Origin: an uncultured Pelagibacteraceae bacterium | Lineage (GTDB): Bacteria > Pseudomonadota > Alphaproteobacteria > Pelagibacterales > Pelagibacteraceae | Direction: 5' to 3' | Assembly: GCA_902554195.1 (NCBI GenBank) | Contig: CACDNT010000006.1 | Location: 1-37,968 of the forward strand | Length of the DNA: 37,968 nucleotides | Part shown: positions 20,996-30,503 of the stretch, in pieces | How the letters are laid out: each line of letters begins with the position of its first letter | Position numbering within the stretch: the stretch's first letter is position 1 | Translations under genes and position numbers: made by a program | The notes under the pieces: model-generated | Database searches by the model: none | Told to the model about the DNA's origin: nothing | What the model saw: the letters and a program-made list of their open reading frames with translations, nothing else

Positions 20996-23900
20996 TTAAT
21001 TTAATTCCACATTTAATGCTAAAGATTTTATTTCTTTCACCAAAACGTTAAATGATTCTGGTATACCTGACTCAAAATTTTCTTCTCCTTTAACAATAGT
21101 TTCGTAAACTTTCACACGTCCAGCTACATCATCAGATTTTACAGTCAAAATTTCCTGTAAAGTATAAGAAGCCCCGTATGCTTCTAAAGCCCAAACTTCC
21201 ATTTCTCCAAATCTTTGGCCGCCTAATTGAGCTTTACCTCCTAATGGTTGTTGAGTGACAAGACTATAAGGTCCTGTCGATCTTGCGTGAATTTTATCCT
21301 CAACTAAATGGTGAAGCTTTAGCATATAAATGATTCCAACAGTAACTGGTCTATCAAATTTTTCTCCTGTTCTTCCATCCCATAAATAAGTTTGACCTGA
21401 ACCAGGTAAATTTGCTAATTCTAACATTTCTGTAACATCTTTTTCCTTAGCTCCATCAAATACTGGAGTGGAGATAGCTATACCATTTTTAAGATTTTCG
21501 CATAAATCCTCAAACTCAGTTTTATTTAATTTTTCAACTTTTTGACTATATGTTTCATCACCGTAAACAGATTTAAGAAATTTAGTAATTTTTTCCGATT
21601 TTTCTATTTTCTTTTGATTTTCATTAATAAGATTTTTTACCTCTTCTCCAAATTCTTTACATGCCCAACCTAAATGAGTTTCCAAAATTTGACCAACATT
21701 CATACGACTTGGAACACCCAAAGGATTAAGTACTATATCAACTGGTCTACCATCTTCTCTATATGGCATGTCTTCAACCGGAACAATTTTACTTACTACG
21801 CCTTTGTTTCCATGTCTTCCTGACATTTTATCACCTGGTCTCAATCTTCTTTTAATAGCAACAAAAACTTTCACCATTTTCATAACACTTGGTAAAAGAT
21901 CATCTCCACTTCTTATTTTTAAAACTTTATCTTCAAATCTCTCAATAATATCTTTTTCAGCCTTACTGTGTTGATCCTTTAATTGAGCAATCGCCGCATC
22001 ATTTTTTGTATTTCCATCGGTAAGTTTAAAAACATCATTGATAGATAAATTATTTATAATTTCAAAGTCAAGTTTTGTATCAATGTCAAGATTTTTTATT
22101 TTTTTTGTTAATGATGAACCAGAAAAAATCTGTGATGCTCTTTGCTTAATACTTCTTTCTAAAATCTCCTCCTCGACAATTTTATCTTGTTGAACTTGAT
22201 CTATTTCAGCTCTTTCAATTGTTATAGATCTCTCATCTTTTTCAATACCATGTCGGTTAAAAACCTTTACATCTACAACTGTTCCACTGCTTCCTCTTGA
22301 CATTCTTAGAGATGTATCTGTTACATCAATAGCTTTTTCTCCAAATATTGATCTTAATAATTTTTCTTCAGGTCCTGAGGCAGAGTCACCTTTTGGTGTT
22401 ACTTTGCCAACTAAAATGTCACCAGCGTTAACTTCAGCTCCAATATAAACTATTCCAGACTCATCTAAATTTTTAAGAGCCTCCTCATTAACATTTGGAA
22501 TGTCTCTTGTTATCTCTTCCTCACCTAATTTAGTATCCCTAGCCATTATTTCATATTCAACAATATGAACAGATGTGAAAACATCATCTGTAACACATCT
22601 TTCAGAAATTAAAATAGAGTCTTCAAAATTGTAGCCTTGCCATGGCATGAAAGCTACAGTAACATTTTTTCCTAAAGCTAATTCTCCTAATCTTGTAGAT
22701 GGACCATCTGCAATGATATCACCACTCTTAACTTTATCACCAACTCTAACCAATGGTCTCTGATTAATACATGTATTTTGGTTGGATCTTTTAAACTTTT
22801 GTAAATTATAAATATCAACACTAGATTTACTGAAATCAGTTTCCTCTGTTACTTTAACAACAATTCTTTTACCATCAATCTTATCAACTATACCATCTCT
22901 TTTTGCAACTATTGTCACTCCTGAGTCCAAAGCTACATCGCTTTCAATTCCAGTTCCAACTAAGGGTGCTTCTGGTTTAAGTAATGGAACTGCTTGTCTC
23001 ATCATATTAGATCCCATTAAAGCTCTGTTAGCATCATCATTTTCTAAAAAAGGAATTAGAGAAGCAGCGACTGACACTAATTGTTTTGGAGATACATCTA
23101 TATAGTCAATTGTCTCTGGCTTTGACAATAAAAAATTTAAATTTTGTCTGCATGATACAAGTTCTTCCACAATTTTATTATTTTTATCTAACTTAGTATT
23201 TGCTTGAGCAATGGTATATTTAGTTTCTTCCATTGCTGATAAATACTCAACGTTTTCTTGAACGACTCCATCTTTTACTCGTTTATATGGACTTTCTATA
23301 AAGCCATATTTATTTATTTTTGCATAAGTAGATAAACTATTAATTAAACCGATATTAGGCCCTTCAGGTGTTTCGATCGGACAGATTCTTCCATAGTGGG
23401 TAGGGTGTACATCTCGAACTTCAAACCCAGCTCTCTCCCTAGTTAAACCACCTGGGCCTAAAGCAGAAACTCTTCTTTTGTGAGTAATTTCTGACAAAGG
23501 ATTAGTTTGATCCATAAATTGTGAAAGTTGTGAACTAGCAAAAAAATCTTTAAGTGAAATTGTTAACGGTTTAGCATTAATCAAATCTTGTGGCATGGCA
23601 GACTCTATATCTAAGGTTGTCATTTTTTCTTTTATAGCCCTTTCCATTCTATAAACACCAATTCGCGCTTGATTTTCAACCAACTCACCAACTGAGCGTA
23701 CTCTTCTATTACCTAAGTGATCAATATCATCCACATCATCTTTACCATCTCTAAGATCCAACATTTTGTGAATAATAGCTAAAATATCATCATTTCTTAA
23801 AATGGTTACCTTATCTGAGCATTCAAGATTTAATCTAGAATTCATTTTTACTCTACCCACATCCGAAAGATCATATCTGTCTGAACTAAAAAATAGATTG

Positions 23901-25084
23901 TTAAAAATTGAAGTAGCGATTTCAATTGTTGGAGGTTCGCCTGGTCTTAACATTTTGTAGATTTCAGTGATAGCTTCATCTTTGGTGTTGTTTTTATCAT
24001 TGAAGATTGTTGTTAATAAATATCCACCTTTATTTATTGAATTTGTTACTGAAATTTCAAGAGAATAAATTTTAGCCTCCAAGATTTGGTCTATGATAGT
24101 CTCATTTAACTCAGTACCAATCTTAAAAGTTCCATTTTCCTCATCATTTATTTTTACTTCACTGTGTAAAAACTTTCCAAATAAAGACTCTTTAGAAACC
24201 AGGATATCTTTTAACCCATCACTGGAAAGTTTTTTAGCATTAAGATAATTAATTTTGTCACCTAGTTTTATTACAACTTTACCATTTTTAGCATCTACAA
24301 CCTCCTCTGAAAAATTTTTAGCTCTATAATTTTCGGGATTAAATTTTGTTTTCCATTTTTGACTTTGTGTGTCGAATGAAAATTTTTCACTGTCATAAAA
24401 TTCATTCACCATATCAGCTTTACTGTATCCAAGTGCTAATAATAAAGATGAGGCTAATATTTTCTTTTTTCTATCTATTTTAAAATATAAAAAATCTTTA
24501 ACATCATATTCAAAATCTAACCAGGAACCCCTATTCGGAATAACTCTACAATTAAATAATAATTTTCCACTAGCATGTGTTTTACCTTTATCGTGATCAA
24601 AAAATACCCCTGGACTTCGATGCATTTGATTAACAACGACTCTTTGAACTCCATTGGTAATAAAAGTACCACTATTGGTCATCATAGGAACTTCGCCCAT
24701 ATAAACCTCTTGTTCCTTTGCAGATAAAATATCTTTAGTATTATTCTCCTGGTCTATTTCATATACAACTAACCGAAGTGTACATTTTAAGGCCGAAGAA
24801 TAAGTAAGACCTCTTGCAATACACTCTTCAACATCAAATTTTGGTTTTTCTAATCTATAAGAAACATATTCTAGAGTTGCTCTGTCATTTAGATCTTCAA
24901 TAGGAAAAATACTTTTAAAAACTCTGTCAAAACCTTTTGTCAATTCTGCATTATCAGCTTTAGAGTCTGTTAATTCATTGTATGAATTTTTTTGTACCTC
25001 TATCAAATTAGGAATAGATAAACCTTCTTTAAGTTTACCAAAACTTTTCCTAATATTTTTCTTTTCAGTAAAAGATATCTGCAT
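20996..25084 (-). CDS. rpoB: DNA-directed RNA polymerase beta subunit
   Basis: Forms the catalytic centre with beta'. The rifampicin pocket begins at about residue 518 ([29 protein letters not shown] is the region) and shows the residues expected of a sensitive enzyme. The one difference from E. coli is Thr at 527 where E. coli has Asn, which looks like lineage variation. C-terminal blocks [12 protein letters not shown] and [11 protein letters not shown] are also conserved. The length is 1362 aa. No Shine-Dalgarno precedes the ATG; a perfect 13-bp hairpin ends 6 nt upstream (25091-25120). Confidence 0.99.
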   Translation of the reverse strand: MQISFTEKKNIRKSFGKLKEGLSIPNLIEVQKNSYNELTDSKADNAELTKGFDRVFKSIFPIEDLNDRATLEYVSYRLEKPKFDVEECIARGLTYSSALKCTLRLVVYEIDQENNTKDILSAKEQEVYMGEVPMMTNSGTFITNGVQRVVVNQMHRSPGVFFDHDKGKTHASGKLLFNCRVIPNRGSWLDFEYDVKDFLYFKIDRKKKILASSLLLALGYSKADMVNEFYDSEKFSFDTQSQKWKTKFNPENYRAKNFSEEVVDAKNGKVVIKLGDKINYLNAKKLSSDGLKDILVSKESLFGKFLHSEVKINDEENGTFKIGTELNETIIDQILEAKIYSLEISVTNSINKGGYLLTTIFNDKNNTKDEAITEIYKMLRPGEPPTIEIATSIFNNLFFSSDRYDLSDVGRVKMNSRLNLECSDKVTILRNDDILAIIHKMLDLRDGKDDVDDIDHLGNRRVRSVGELVENQARIGVYRMERAIKEKMTTLDIESAMPQDLINAKPLTISLKDFFASSQLSQFMDQTNPLSEITHKRRVSALGPGGLTRERAGFEVRDVHPTHYGRICPIETPEGPNIGLINSLSTYAKINKYGFIESPYKRVKDGVVQENVEYLSAMEETKYTIAQANTKLDKNNKIVEELVSCRQNLNFLLSKPETIDYIDVSPKQLVSVAASLIPFLENDDANRALMGSNMMRQAVPLLKPEAPLVGTGIESDVALDSGVTIVAKRDGIVDKIDGKRIVVKVTEETDFSKSSVDIYNLQKFKRSNQNTCINQRPLVRVGDKVKSGDIIADGPSTRLGELALGKNVTVAFMPWQGYNFEDSILISERCVTDDVFTSVHIVEYEIMARDTKLGEEEITRDIPNVNEEALKNLDESGIVYIGAEVNAGDILVGKVTPKGDSASGPEEKLLRSIFGEKAIDVTDTSLRMSRGSSGTVVDVKVFNRHGIEKDERSITIERAEIDQVQQDKIVEEEILERSIKQRASQIFSGSSLTKKIKNLDIDTKLDFEIINNLSINDVFKLTDGNTKNDAAIAQLKDQHSKAEKDIIERFEDKVLKIRSGDDLLPSVMKMVKVFVAIKRRLRPGDKMSGRHGNKGVVSKIVPVEDMPYREDGRPVDIVLNPLGVPSRMNVGQILETHLGWACKEFGEEVKNLINENQKKIEKSEKITKFLKSVYGDETYSQKVEKLNKTEFEDLCENLKNGIAISTPVFDGAKEKDVTEMLELANLPGSGQTYLWDGRTGEKFDRPVTVGIIYMLKLHHLVEDKIHARSTGPYSLVTQQPLGGKAQLGGQRFGEMEVWALEAYGASYTLQEILTVKSDDVAGRVKVYETIVKGEENFESGIPESFNVLVKEIKSLALNVELN

Positions 25085-25090
25085 CTATGT

Positions 25091-25120
25091 ACTACTAATT
25101 AATTAAAATTAATTAGTAGT
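25091..25120 (-). promoter_or_regulatory. Perfect hairpin in the rplL-rpoB gap
   Basis: ACTACTAATTAAT, a 4-base loop, then ATTAATTAGTAGT form a perfect 13-bp inverted repeat. It occupies the gap between rplL and rpoB, the place where E. coli has an attenuator and an RNase III processing site. There is no T-run after the stem in either direction that would make a strong intrinsic terminator, and the stem ends 6 nt before the rpoB ATG. I read it as a processing or translation-control structure; the function is inferred from position. Confidence 0.6.
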
Positions 25121-25138
25121 TTAAAAATCCTTATTAAA

Positions 25139-25504
25139 TTATTTTAATTCTACTTTTGCGCCAGCAGCTTCTAACTTAGCTTTGATCTCTTCTGCCTCTT
25201 TTTTTGGTACCCCAGTTTTAACTTCTTTAGGTGCACCTTCCACTAGGTCTTTAGCTTCTTTTAGTCCCAGAGATGTAGCTGCTCTTACTTCTTTGATAAC
25301 ATTAATTTTTTTATCTCCTGAAGATACTAACATGATTGTAAAATCATCTTTATCTTCAGCTGCTGCTGCTGCTCCAGCTGCTGCTGGTGCTGCTGCTGCC
25401 ATTGGAGTTACACCCCATTTTTCTTCAAGTTGCTTTGAAAGATCTGCTGCTTCAGCAACAGTCAAATTTGATAAATCTTCTATAATTTTATTTAGGTCAG
25501 GCAT
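25139..25504 (-). CDS. rplL: 50S ribosomal protein bL12
   Basis: Forms the mobile stalk that recruits translation GTPases. The N-terminal dimerisation helices cover about residues 1-35, an Ala-rich hinge [15 protein letters not shown] lies at about 36-50, and the C-terminal domain includes [31 protein letters not shown]. The length of 121 aa is typical. The Ala-rich hinge also produces a spurious long open frame on the opposite strand (25182-25586). Confidence 0.98.
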   Translation of the reverse strand: MPDLNKIIEDLSNLTVAEAADLSKQLEEKWGVTPMAAAAPAAAGAAAAAEDKDDFTIMLVSSGDKKINVIKEVRAATSLGLKEAKDLVEGAPKEVKTGVPKKEAEEIKAKLEAAGAKVELK

Positions 25505-25515
25505 AGTCTTAATCT

Positions 25516-26031
25516 TTAGGTTGTTTTTTCAGAATTTTCTGGCTGTAAATTACTCATTTTTTCTGATCGTGCAAGCAAAATACTGACCAATTTTGATGCA
25601 GAAGCATTCAAAATACCAACAATATTTGCCCTTGCCTCGTCCAATGTTGGTAAATTAGCTACATTCATTACACCTGCTTGATCTAGAACCTCATTTTCCA
25701 TCATTCCACCAATTAATTTGAGATTCTCATTATCTTTTGCAAATTTTGATAAAATTCTTGCTGACATTATTGCATCCTCACCAAAAGCTACTGCTGTTGG
25801 ACCATTAAATAAATTAGACAAATCTTTACATTTAGTTTTTTCTAATGCTAGTTTTGTAATTCTATTTTTTGTAATCTTAAAAACAATACCATGTTCTCTC
25901 ATTTTAGATCTCAATTCATCTAGTTGTGGCATAGTTAAACCTTGATAATGCGTGACCATAACAGCTTTACTATTTTCAAACTGATTAGTTATTTCAGTTA
26001 TGTAATTTTTTTTTTGTTCTTTATTCATCAT
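25516..26031 (-). CDS. rplJ: 50S ribosomal protein uL10
   Basis: Stalk base that anchors bL12 dimers. [27 protein letters not shown] and [12 protein letters not shown] are the conserved rRNA-binding part; the C-terminal helix from about residue 135 ([23 protein letters not shown]) binds bL12. The length is 171 aa. Two consecutive ATG codons (26031 and 26028) are possible starts; I keep the first. It is 4 bp after rplA. Confidence 0.97.
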   Translation of the reverse strand: MMNKEQKKNYITEITNQFENSKAVMVTHYQGLTMPQLDELRSKMREHGIVFKITKNRITKLALEKTKCKDLSNLFNGPTAVAFGEDAIMSARILSKFAKDNENLKLIGGMMENEVLDQAGVMNVANLPTLDEARANIVGILNASASKLVSILLARSEKMSNLQPENSEKTT

Positions 26032-26036
26032 AATAG

Positions 26037-26726
26037 TTAAATATTTTTGCCTAATTTTAGTTTATAAGAAACACCCATACTCGAAGTTATAAAAGCTGAT
26101 TTTATCAAATCTCCTTTTACAGTATTATTATTTTTTTCTTTTTCTAAGGTATCAATAATTGCGTTAAAATTTTTGATCAATTGATCATCATTAAATGATT
26201 TTTTTCCAATACTAACACCAATATTCCCATCTTTATCATTTCTAATTTCTGCTTGACCAGATTTCGCATCTGTAATTGCTGTTTTTAAATTTTCAGTTAC
26301 AGAACCTAATTTTGGATTTGGCATTAACCCTTTTGGACCAAGAATTTTTCCAAGTTTAGATAATTTAATCATCATTGAAGGTGTACAAATTAGTTTTTCA
26401 AAATTCAATTCTCCACTTTTAATTTTTTCGATAAAGTCATCACTTCCAACTATGTCTGCACCTGCAGATTTAGCCTCTGATACTTTTGCATCCTCACAAA
26501 CTACAGCAACTTTTACTTTTTTACCTGTGCCACCTGGTAAATTAACAACAGTTCTAATATTTATTTCACTTTTTTTTTGTTTATTATTAATTTGAAAGCT
26601 TAAATCAACTGACTCATCAAATTTTGTAGTGCAATTTTTTTTAATTGTTGAAATCAAATTTTCAATCCCAGCAGCTGGTAATTCAGAGGTTTTTTCAGGT
26701 AATTTCTTAAATCTTTTTGAAGACAT
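26037..26726 (-). CDS. rplA: 50S ribosomal protein uL1
   Basis: Mobile L1 stalk protein that guides deacylated tRNA out of the E site; in E. coli it represses rplKA translation. The VDLSFQINNKQKKSEINIRTVVNLPGGTGK segment, PSMMIKLSKLGKILGPKGLMPNPKLGSVT and the C-terminal FITSSMGVSYKLKL are diagnostic. The length of 229 aa is normal. TAATG overlap with rplK. Confidence 0.98.
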   Translation of the reverse strand: MSSKRFKKLPEKTSELPAAGIENLISTIKKNCTTKFDESVDLSFQINNKQKKSEINIRTVVNLPGGTGKKVKVAVVCEDAKVSEAKSAGADIVGSDDFIEKIKSGELNFEKLICTPSMMIKLSKLGKILGPKGLMPNPKLGSVTENLKTAITDAKSGQAEIRNDKDGNIGVSIGKKSFNDDQLIKNFNAIIDTLEKEKNNNTVKGDLIKSAFITSSMGVSYKLKLGKNI

Positions 26727-27157
26727 TATTCTTTTACCTCTATTCCCATTGATTTTGCTGAACCAGAAATTATTTTTACTGCTTGGTCAAGATCTATAGC
26801 ATTTAAATCATTCATTTTTTGTTTTGCAATTTCTTCAGCTTGTTTTTTTGTAATTGAGGCAACAATATTTCTTCCAGGTTCCTTTGAGCCACTTTTTAAT
26901 TTAGCTGCCTCTCTTATAAAAAAAGATGCAGGAGGTGATTTAATTTTAAAATCAAATTTTTTATCTTTATAAACTGTTATTTCTACTGGCACTGGTTTGC
27001 CTGCTAATGATTTTGTTTTATCATTAAAAGCTTTACAAAATTCCATTATATTTACTCCACGTTGACCTAATGCTGGACCGACTGGGGGAGCTGGATTAGC
27101 TTGTCCACCTTTAATTTGTAATTTTATAAAACCACTTATTTCTTTTTTTGCTGCCAT
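26726..27157 (-). CDS. rplK: 50S ribosomal protein uL11
   Basis: Factor-binding-centre protein that senses A-site tRNA and is needed for RelA activation. [35 protein letters not shown] (about 11-45) includes the Pro-rich thiostrepton-site helix. The C-terminal rRNA-binding domain ends with [13 protein letters not shown]. The length of 143 aa is standard. It is linked by TAATG to both nusG and rplA. Confidence 0.98.
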   Translation of the reverse strand: MAAKKEISGFIKLQIKGGQANPAPPVGPALGQRGVNIMEFCKAFNDKTKSLAGKPVPVEITVYKDKKFDFKIKSPPASFFIREAAKLKSGSKEPGRNIVASITKKQAEEIAKQKMNDLNAIDLDQAVKIISGSAKSMGIEVKE

Positions 27158-27687
27158 TAACTTATTTTCTCCACTTGATTATATTCTAATTCAACTGGTG
27201 TTGGTCGTCCAAAAATTGAGACTGAAACTTTAAGTCTTGATTTTTCTTCATCAATACCTTCCACCATTCCACTAAATGAAGCAAAAGGTCCATCAACTAC
27301 CTGAACTTTTTCACCAATGTTGTACTCTATACCAGATTTTGGCTGAGCTACACCATCTTTTATTTGACCTAAAATCTTCTCAATTTCTCTATCAGAAACA
27401 GGAACTGGAATTCCTTTTGTTCCCAAAAAACCGCTAACTCTCTTAATATTCTTAATCATATGGTAAATACTATTATCCATTTCACTCTTTATTAAAACAT
27501 AACCAGGAAAATATTTTTTTTTCCTTTGTACTCTTTTGCCTCTTTTAACCTCGGTAACGTCATGAGTAGGAACTATAATTTCATCAAATTTATCAGAAAT
27601 TTTAGCTTTCTCAGCTTCTTCTTTTATCAAACCAGCGACTTTGTTCTCAAAACTTGAGTGAGATTGAACTATGTACCAATTTTTCAT
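27157..27687 (-). CDS. nusG: Transcription antitermination factor NusG
   Basis: Binds the RNA polymerase clamp to suppress pausing and links polymerase to Rho or to ribosomal protein uS10. The NGN domain begins with [16 protein letters not shown] and includes [17 protein letters not shown]; the C-terminal KOW domain has [22 protein letters not shown] (about 127-148). The length of 176 aa is normal. It is coupled by TAATG to secE and rplK. Confidence 0.98.
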   Translation of the reverse strand: MKNWYIVQSHSSFENKVAGLIKEEAEKAKISDKFDEIIVPTHDVTEVKRGKRVQRKKKYFPGYVLIKSEMDNSIYHMIKNIKRVSGFLGTKGIPVPVSDREIEKILGQIKDGVAQPKSGIEYNIGEKVQVVDGPFASFSGMVEGIDEEKSRLKVSVSIFGRPTPVELEYNQVEKIS

Positions 27688-27878
27688 TATAAACTCACCT
27701 TAAGTAATATTTCTAAAAAAAACTTTAATACTTGATCTAAAAGCAGAAAAAAAATTGACATTACTACTGCCATCGCAAATACCATTAAAGCGCCTTGAAG
27801 AGTCTCTTTTCCACTAGGCCAAGTAACCTTAAAAGCTTCTTGTTTTACTTCCTGAATAAATTTAATCGGGTTTTTCAT
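27687..27878 (-). CDS. secE: Preprotein translocase subunit SecE
   Basis: Clamps the two halves of SecY in the inner membrane. The amphipathic helix KNPIKFIQEVKQEAFKVTWPS is followed by a single hydrophobic segment (about 33-58). The 63-residue size is the short one-membrane-span form usual outside enterobacteria. The ATG lies 17 nt after the CCA end of tRNA-Trp, so tRNA processing would leave a very short leader without a Shine-Dalgarno. Confidence 0.95.
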   Translation of the reverse strand: MKNPIKFIQEVKQEAFKVTWPSGKETLQGALMVFAMAVVMSIFFLLLDQVLKFFLEILLKVSL

Positions 27879-27895
27879 AGTTCAATTAACTAAAT

Positions 27896-27971
27896 TGGCA
27901 GGAGCGGAGGGACTCGAACCCTCAGCCTCCGGTTTTGGAGACCGGCGCTCTACCAATTGAGCTACACTCCT
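27896..27971 (-). tRNA. tRNA-Trp (anticodon CCA)
   Basis: The 76-nt cloverleaf has acceptor AGGAGTG paired with CGCTCCT, D-loop GCTCAATTGGTAGAGC, anticodon loop CTCCAAA with anticodon CCA, T-arm GGTTCGAGTCC, and an encoded terminal CCA. It sits between tuf and secE on the same strand and is probably excised from their joint transcript. The same tuf-tRNA-Trp-secE order is common in alphaproteobacteria. Confidence 0.97.
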
Positions 27972-27980
27972 ATAGAGAGT

Positions 27981-29171
27981 TTACTCTATAATTTTTGTTA
28001 CAACTCCTGCTCCTACAGTTCTTCCACCTTCCCTTATTGCAAAGTTTAATTTTTCCGACATTGCAATTGGAGTGATCAGTTTAACCGTAAACTTAGCATC
28101 ATCACCTGGCATTACCATTTCAGTACCAGCTGGTAGTTCAACTTCACCAGTAACATCTGTAGTTCTAAAATAAAATTGCGGTCTGTATTTTGTAAAGAAC
28201 GGTGTATGTCTTCCACCCTCTTCTTTCTTCAACACATAGGCTTGAGCTTCAAATTTAGTATGTGGTGTTACAGAGCCAGGTTTACAAAGAACTTGTCCTC
28301 TCTCAATATCAGTCCTTTCTACTCCCCTTAATAGAACACCAACGTTATCACCAGCCTCACCTGAGTCTAATAATTTTCTAAACATCTCTACACCAGTACA
28401 AACTGATTTTTTAGTGTCTCTAATACCAACTATTTCTAGCTCGTCTCCAGTTTTTAGAACGCCAGATTCTACTCTTCCAGTTGCAACTGTTCCTCTTCCA
28501 GAAATTGAGAAAACATCTTCTACTGGCATTAGAAAATCTTTGTCTTTTGGTCTATCCGGTTGTGGAATAAATTCGTCCACATTCTTCATAAGTTCTAAAA
28601 TAGATTTTTTTCCTATTTCTTCATCTCTTCCCTCAACAGCAGCAAGTGCAGAACCTTTTGCTATTGGTGTTTTGTCCCCTGGAAATTTATATGAGGTTAA
28701 TAATTCTCTTATTTCTTCTTCAACTAGATCAATCATCTCTTTATCATCTACTTGATCTACTTTATTTAAGTAAACACAGATTGCTGGTACACCAACTTGT
28801 CTTGCTAAAAGAATATGTTCTCTTGTTTGAGGCATAGGTCCATCAGCTGCATTAACGACTAAAATTGCACCATCCATTTGTGCTGCACCTGTAATCATAT
28901 TCTTGACATAGTCGGCATGTCCTGGACAATCTACGTGGGCATAATGTCTTTTTTCTGTTTCATACTCAACGTGAGCGGTTGAGATAGTAATTCCTCTCTC
29001 CTTTTCTTCTGGAGCTTTATCAATTTGATCATAGGCTACAGCTTGTGCTCCACCAGTTTCTGATAGAACCTTTGTTATTGCTGCTGTCAATGTTGTTTTG
29101 CCATGATCGACATGACCAATCGTACCAATATTACAATGTGGTTTATTTCTTACAAATTTCTCTTTAGACAT
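27981..29171 (-). CDS. tuf: Elongation factor Tu
   Basis: GTPase that carries aminoacyl-tRNA to the ribosome. GHVDHGKT (19-26) is the P-loop, followed by the switch region [19 protein letters not shown] and NKVD. Domain II and III motifs such as [12 protein letters not shown] and the C-terminal [18 protein letters not shown] are complete in 396 residues. The upstream GAGGAAA is a clear Shine-Dalgarno, one of the few in the block. It is the only tuf in the window, and the usual second copy after fusA is absent. Confidence 0.99.
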   Translation of the reverse strand: MSKEKFVRNKPHCNIGTIGHVDHGKTTLTAAITKVLSETGGAQAVAYDQIDKAPEEKERGITISTAHVEYETEKRHYAHVDCPGHADYVKNMITGAAQMDGAILVVNAADGPMPQTREHILLARQVGVPAICVYLNKVDQVDDKEMIDLVEEEIRELLTSYKFPGDKTPIAKGSALAAVEGRDEEIGKKSILELMKNVDEFIPQPDRPKDKDFLMPVEDVFSISGRGTVATGRVESGVLKTGDELEIVGIRDTKKSVCTGVEMFRKLLDSGEAGDNVGVLLRGVERTDIERGQVLCKPGSVTPHTKFEAQAYVLKKEEGGRHTPFFTKYRPQFYFRTTDVTGEVELPAGTEMVMPGDDAKFTVKLITPIAMSEKLNFAIREGGRTVGAGVVTKIIE

Positions 29172-29211
29172 TACTTTTTTTCCTCACTTTTTAATTATAA
29201 ATTTATTTTCT

Positions 29212-29285
29212 TGGAGCGGGTAAAGGGAATCGAACCCTTACATCCAGCTTGGAAGGCTAGCGTTCTACCATTGAACTACACCCGC
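29212..29285 (-). tRNA. tRNA-Gly (anticodon UCC)
   Basis: The 74-nt cloverleaf has acceptor GCGGGTG paired with TACCCGC, anticodon loop CTTCCAA with anticodon TCC, T-arm GGTTCGATTCC and encoded CCA. It is followed 40 nt later by tuf and preceded by tRNA-Tyr on the same strand, resembling the E. coli tyrU-glyT-thrT-tufB cluster. Confidence 0.97.
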
Positions 29286-29331
29286 ACAACCCCAAGAGTA
29301 ACACTCCAGTATTATTTGAAAAATTATTGAA

Positions 29332-29417
29332 TGGTGGAGGGGGAAAGATTCGAACTTTCGAAGACCGAAGTCAACGGGTTTACAGCCCGCCCCATTTGAC
29401 CGCTCTGGAACCCCTCC
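29332..29417 (-). tRNA. tRNA-Tyr (anticodon GUA)
   Basis: The 86-nt class II tRNA has acceptor GGAGGGG paired with CCCCTCC, anticodon GTA in loop CTGTAAA, a long variable arm (TTGACTTCGGTCTTCG), T-arm GTTCGAATC and encoded CCA. It is the first gene of the minus-strand block. A short hairpin at 29421-29436 and a candidate promoter lie just upstream. Confidence 0.97.
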
Positions 29418-29420
29418 CTT

Positions 29421-29436
29421 AGGGGAAGTGTCCCCT
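29421..29436 (-). other. GC-rich hairpin in the tRNA-Tyr leader
   Basis: AGGGGA, loop CACT and TCCCCT (minus-strand reading) make a perfect 6-bp stem. It lies 3 bp upstream of the mature 5' end of tRNA-Tyr. It stands out in this AT-rich sequence. It may keep the 5' leader from mispairing with the G-rich acceptor strand, or mark a processing site. No T-run follows it, so it does not look like a terminator. Confidence 0.4.
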
Positions 29437-29465
29437 TGTTCAATAAAGCTTCAAACAACATGCGT

Positions 29466-29493
29466 TTTATATATTTTATTTATCCAAATGCAA
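29466..29493 (-). promoter_or_regulatory. Candidate promoter for tRNA-Tyr/tRNA-Gly/tuf block
   Basis: On the minus strand TTGCAT (29488-29493, 4 of 6 to the -35 consensus), a 16-bp spacer and TATAAA (29466-29471) form a plausible sigma-70 promoter. The start would fall roughly 40 nt upstream of tRNA-Tyr. This is the only sizeable non-coding gap at the head of the whole minus-strand block, which supports the placement. Match by eye only. Confidence 0.5.
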
Positions 29494-29547
29494 CACGTGA
29501 TTTAATAGGAAAATATTCAAAAAAACGTGTAAAACATAGGATTATTT

Positions 29548-30291
29548 ATGAATAAATCATCATTTTTCATTGTTGGGCAACACGCTGTTATCGAGGCTCT
29601 CAAAAATCCAAAAAGAAAGGTGCTAAGAGTTTTTTTAACAGAGGAAAGTAAAAAAAATATTCACAGAAAAAGCCCAAACAAAAACCTATTAAATGACGTA
29701 AAGGTTTATTTTAAAACCAAAAAAGAATTAGACAAATATAGCACCAAAGAGAACTTGTTACATCAAGGATATGTTGCCGAGATAGAACACTTAGAAAAAC
29801 CAATTCTAAAAGAATTTATAAAAAAAAAAAATAATGTCACTTTAGTTTGTTTAGATGGAGTAACAGATCCAAGAAATATTGGTGCTTTAATAAGAAGTGC
29901 AGCATCCTTTAACATAGATGGAATTATTATTAAGGAAAGACACTATCCAAAAGAAAGTAAACTTATGTATAAAGCTTCAAGTGGAGCAATTGAGTATGTA
30001 AATATTTTTGAAGTATCCAACATTAATTCAACTTTAAAAAATCTTAAAGATAAAAATTTTTGGGTTTATGGATTTGATGGTAATGGTGATAAAGATTTCA
30101 CAAAAATAGAATGGAAAGGAAATAATATTCTTTTATTCGGCTCTGAGGGTTTTGGTATGCACCAACACACATCAAAATATGCTGATTTTTTAGTAAAGAT
30201 AGACATTGATAGTAAAGTTGAAAGCTTAAATATCTCAAATAGTGCCTCCATTGTATTTCATCATTTAAGTTATTTAAAAAAAAAGAGTTGA
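29548..30291 (+). CDS. rlmB: TrmH-family (RlmB-type) 23S rRNA 2'-O-methyltransferase
   Basis: SPOUT-class enzyme that methylates the 2'-OH of a guanosine in the 23S rRNA P loop, using SAM. The N-terminal substrate-binding domain starts with VGQHAVIEALKNPKR (about 9-23). The trefoil-knot catalytic domain has LDGVTDPRNIGALIRSA (102-118, with the conserved Asn-Ile-Gly), GSEG (198-201) and ESLNISNSASI (225-235). The length of 247 aa is standard for RlmB. It is divergent from the tRNA-Tyr block and followed 33 bp later by tRNA-Thr. Confidence 0.93.
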   Translation: MNKSSFFIVGQHAVIEALKNPKRKVLRVFLTEESKKNIHRKSPNKNLLNDVKVYFKTKKELDKYSTKENLLHQGYVAEIEHLEKPILKEFIKKKNNVTLVCLDGVTDPRNIGALIRSAASFNIDGIIIKERHYPKESKLMYKASSGAIEYVNIFEVSNINSTLKNLKDKNFWVYGFDGNGDKDFTKIEWKGNNILLFGSEGFGMHQHTSKYADFLVKIDIDSKVESLNISNSASIVFHHLSYLKKKS

Positions 30292-30324
30292 TTAATTAAA
30301 GAATTCTTAATAATTATTGCGCAT

Positions 30325-30400
30325 GCCCTTGTAGCTCAGCTGGTAGAGCAATTGATTTGTAATCAATAGGTCCGCGGTTCGAATCCGTGCGGGGGCACCA
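30325..30400 (+). tRNA. tRNA-Thr (anticodon UGU), integration target
   Basis: The 76-nt cloverleaf has acceptor GCCCTTG paired with CGGGGGC (two G-U pairs), D-arm GCTCAGCTGGTAGAGC, anticodon stem ATTGA/TCAAT around loop TTTGTAA with anticodon TGT, T-arm CGCGGTTCGAATCCGTG and encoded CCA. This is the only complete copy. Its 3' 51 nt recur at 31792-31842 and 47 nt at 32894-32940, so the functional 3' half here was probably supplied by the element that integrated beside it. Confidence 0.97.
30350..30400 (+). repeat. att core copy 1 (within tRNA-Thr)
   Basis: The anticodon arm through CCA of tRNA-Thr is identical over 51 bp to 31792-31842. It contains ATTGATT-TGT-AATCAAT, a perfect 7-bp inverted repeat around the anticodon, which fits a tyrosine-recombinase core with strand exchange in the anticodon loop. 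It marks the left end of element A. Confidence 0.88.
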
Positions 30401-30457
30401 CTTCACTTACTTTTTGATCAAAAATATCTATGCAAAAATAAAAGTTACGACAATAAG

Positions 30458-30487
30458 TGTTGTCAGATTGTTGTCAGTTTGTTGTCA
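30458..30487 (+). repeat. Element A left-arm repeats (3 x TGTTGTCA, 11-bp period)
   Basis: TGTTGTCA occurs at 30458, 30469 and 30480, each separated by 3 variable bases, so the spacing is exactly 11 bp, about one helical turn. The array starts 58 bp after the tRNA CCA. The same octamer recurs twice at the right end of the element. This looks like a set of arm-type recombinase or accessory-factor binding sites. Confidence 0.75.
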
Positions 30488-30488
30488 A

Positions 30489-30503
30489 ATCAAGTAGTCG
30501 TTT
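30489..30503 (+). repeat. Conserved left-arm motif, element A copy
   Basis: ATCAAGTAGTCGTTT is identical at 31930-31944 in element B and immediately follows the third arm repeat in both. It ends on the stop codon of the first cargo gene. It is the longest identity shared by the two elements outside the tRNA-derived core. Confidence 0.7.

Noticed and set aside
23440..23540. Rifampicin-resistance change in rpoB (Thr 527 where E. coli has Asn)
   Set aside because: It is a conservative difference outside the main resistance residues, which are all wild type; best seen as lineage variation.
25182..25586. 134-residue plus-strand open frame opposite rplL
   Set aside because: It is the reverse reading of the Ala-rich hinge and flanking codons of rplL and rplJ, with no family features.
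29103..29330. 75-residue plus-strand open frame over tuf start and tRNA-Gly
   Set aside because: It runs antisense through the tuf start and across tRNA-Gly, and has no coding character.
1..29417. Runs of T or A as slippage sites or terminators
   Set aside because: Homopolymer runs are everywhere in Lys/Phe-rich coding sequence at this base composition; reading frames stay intact across them.
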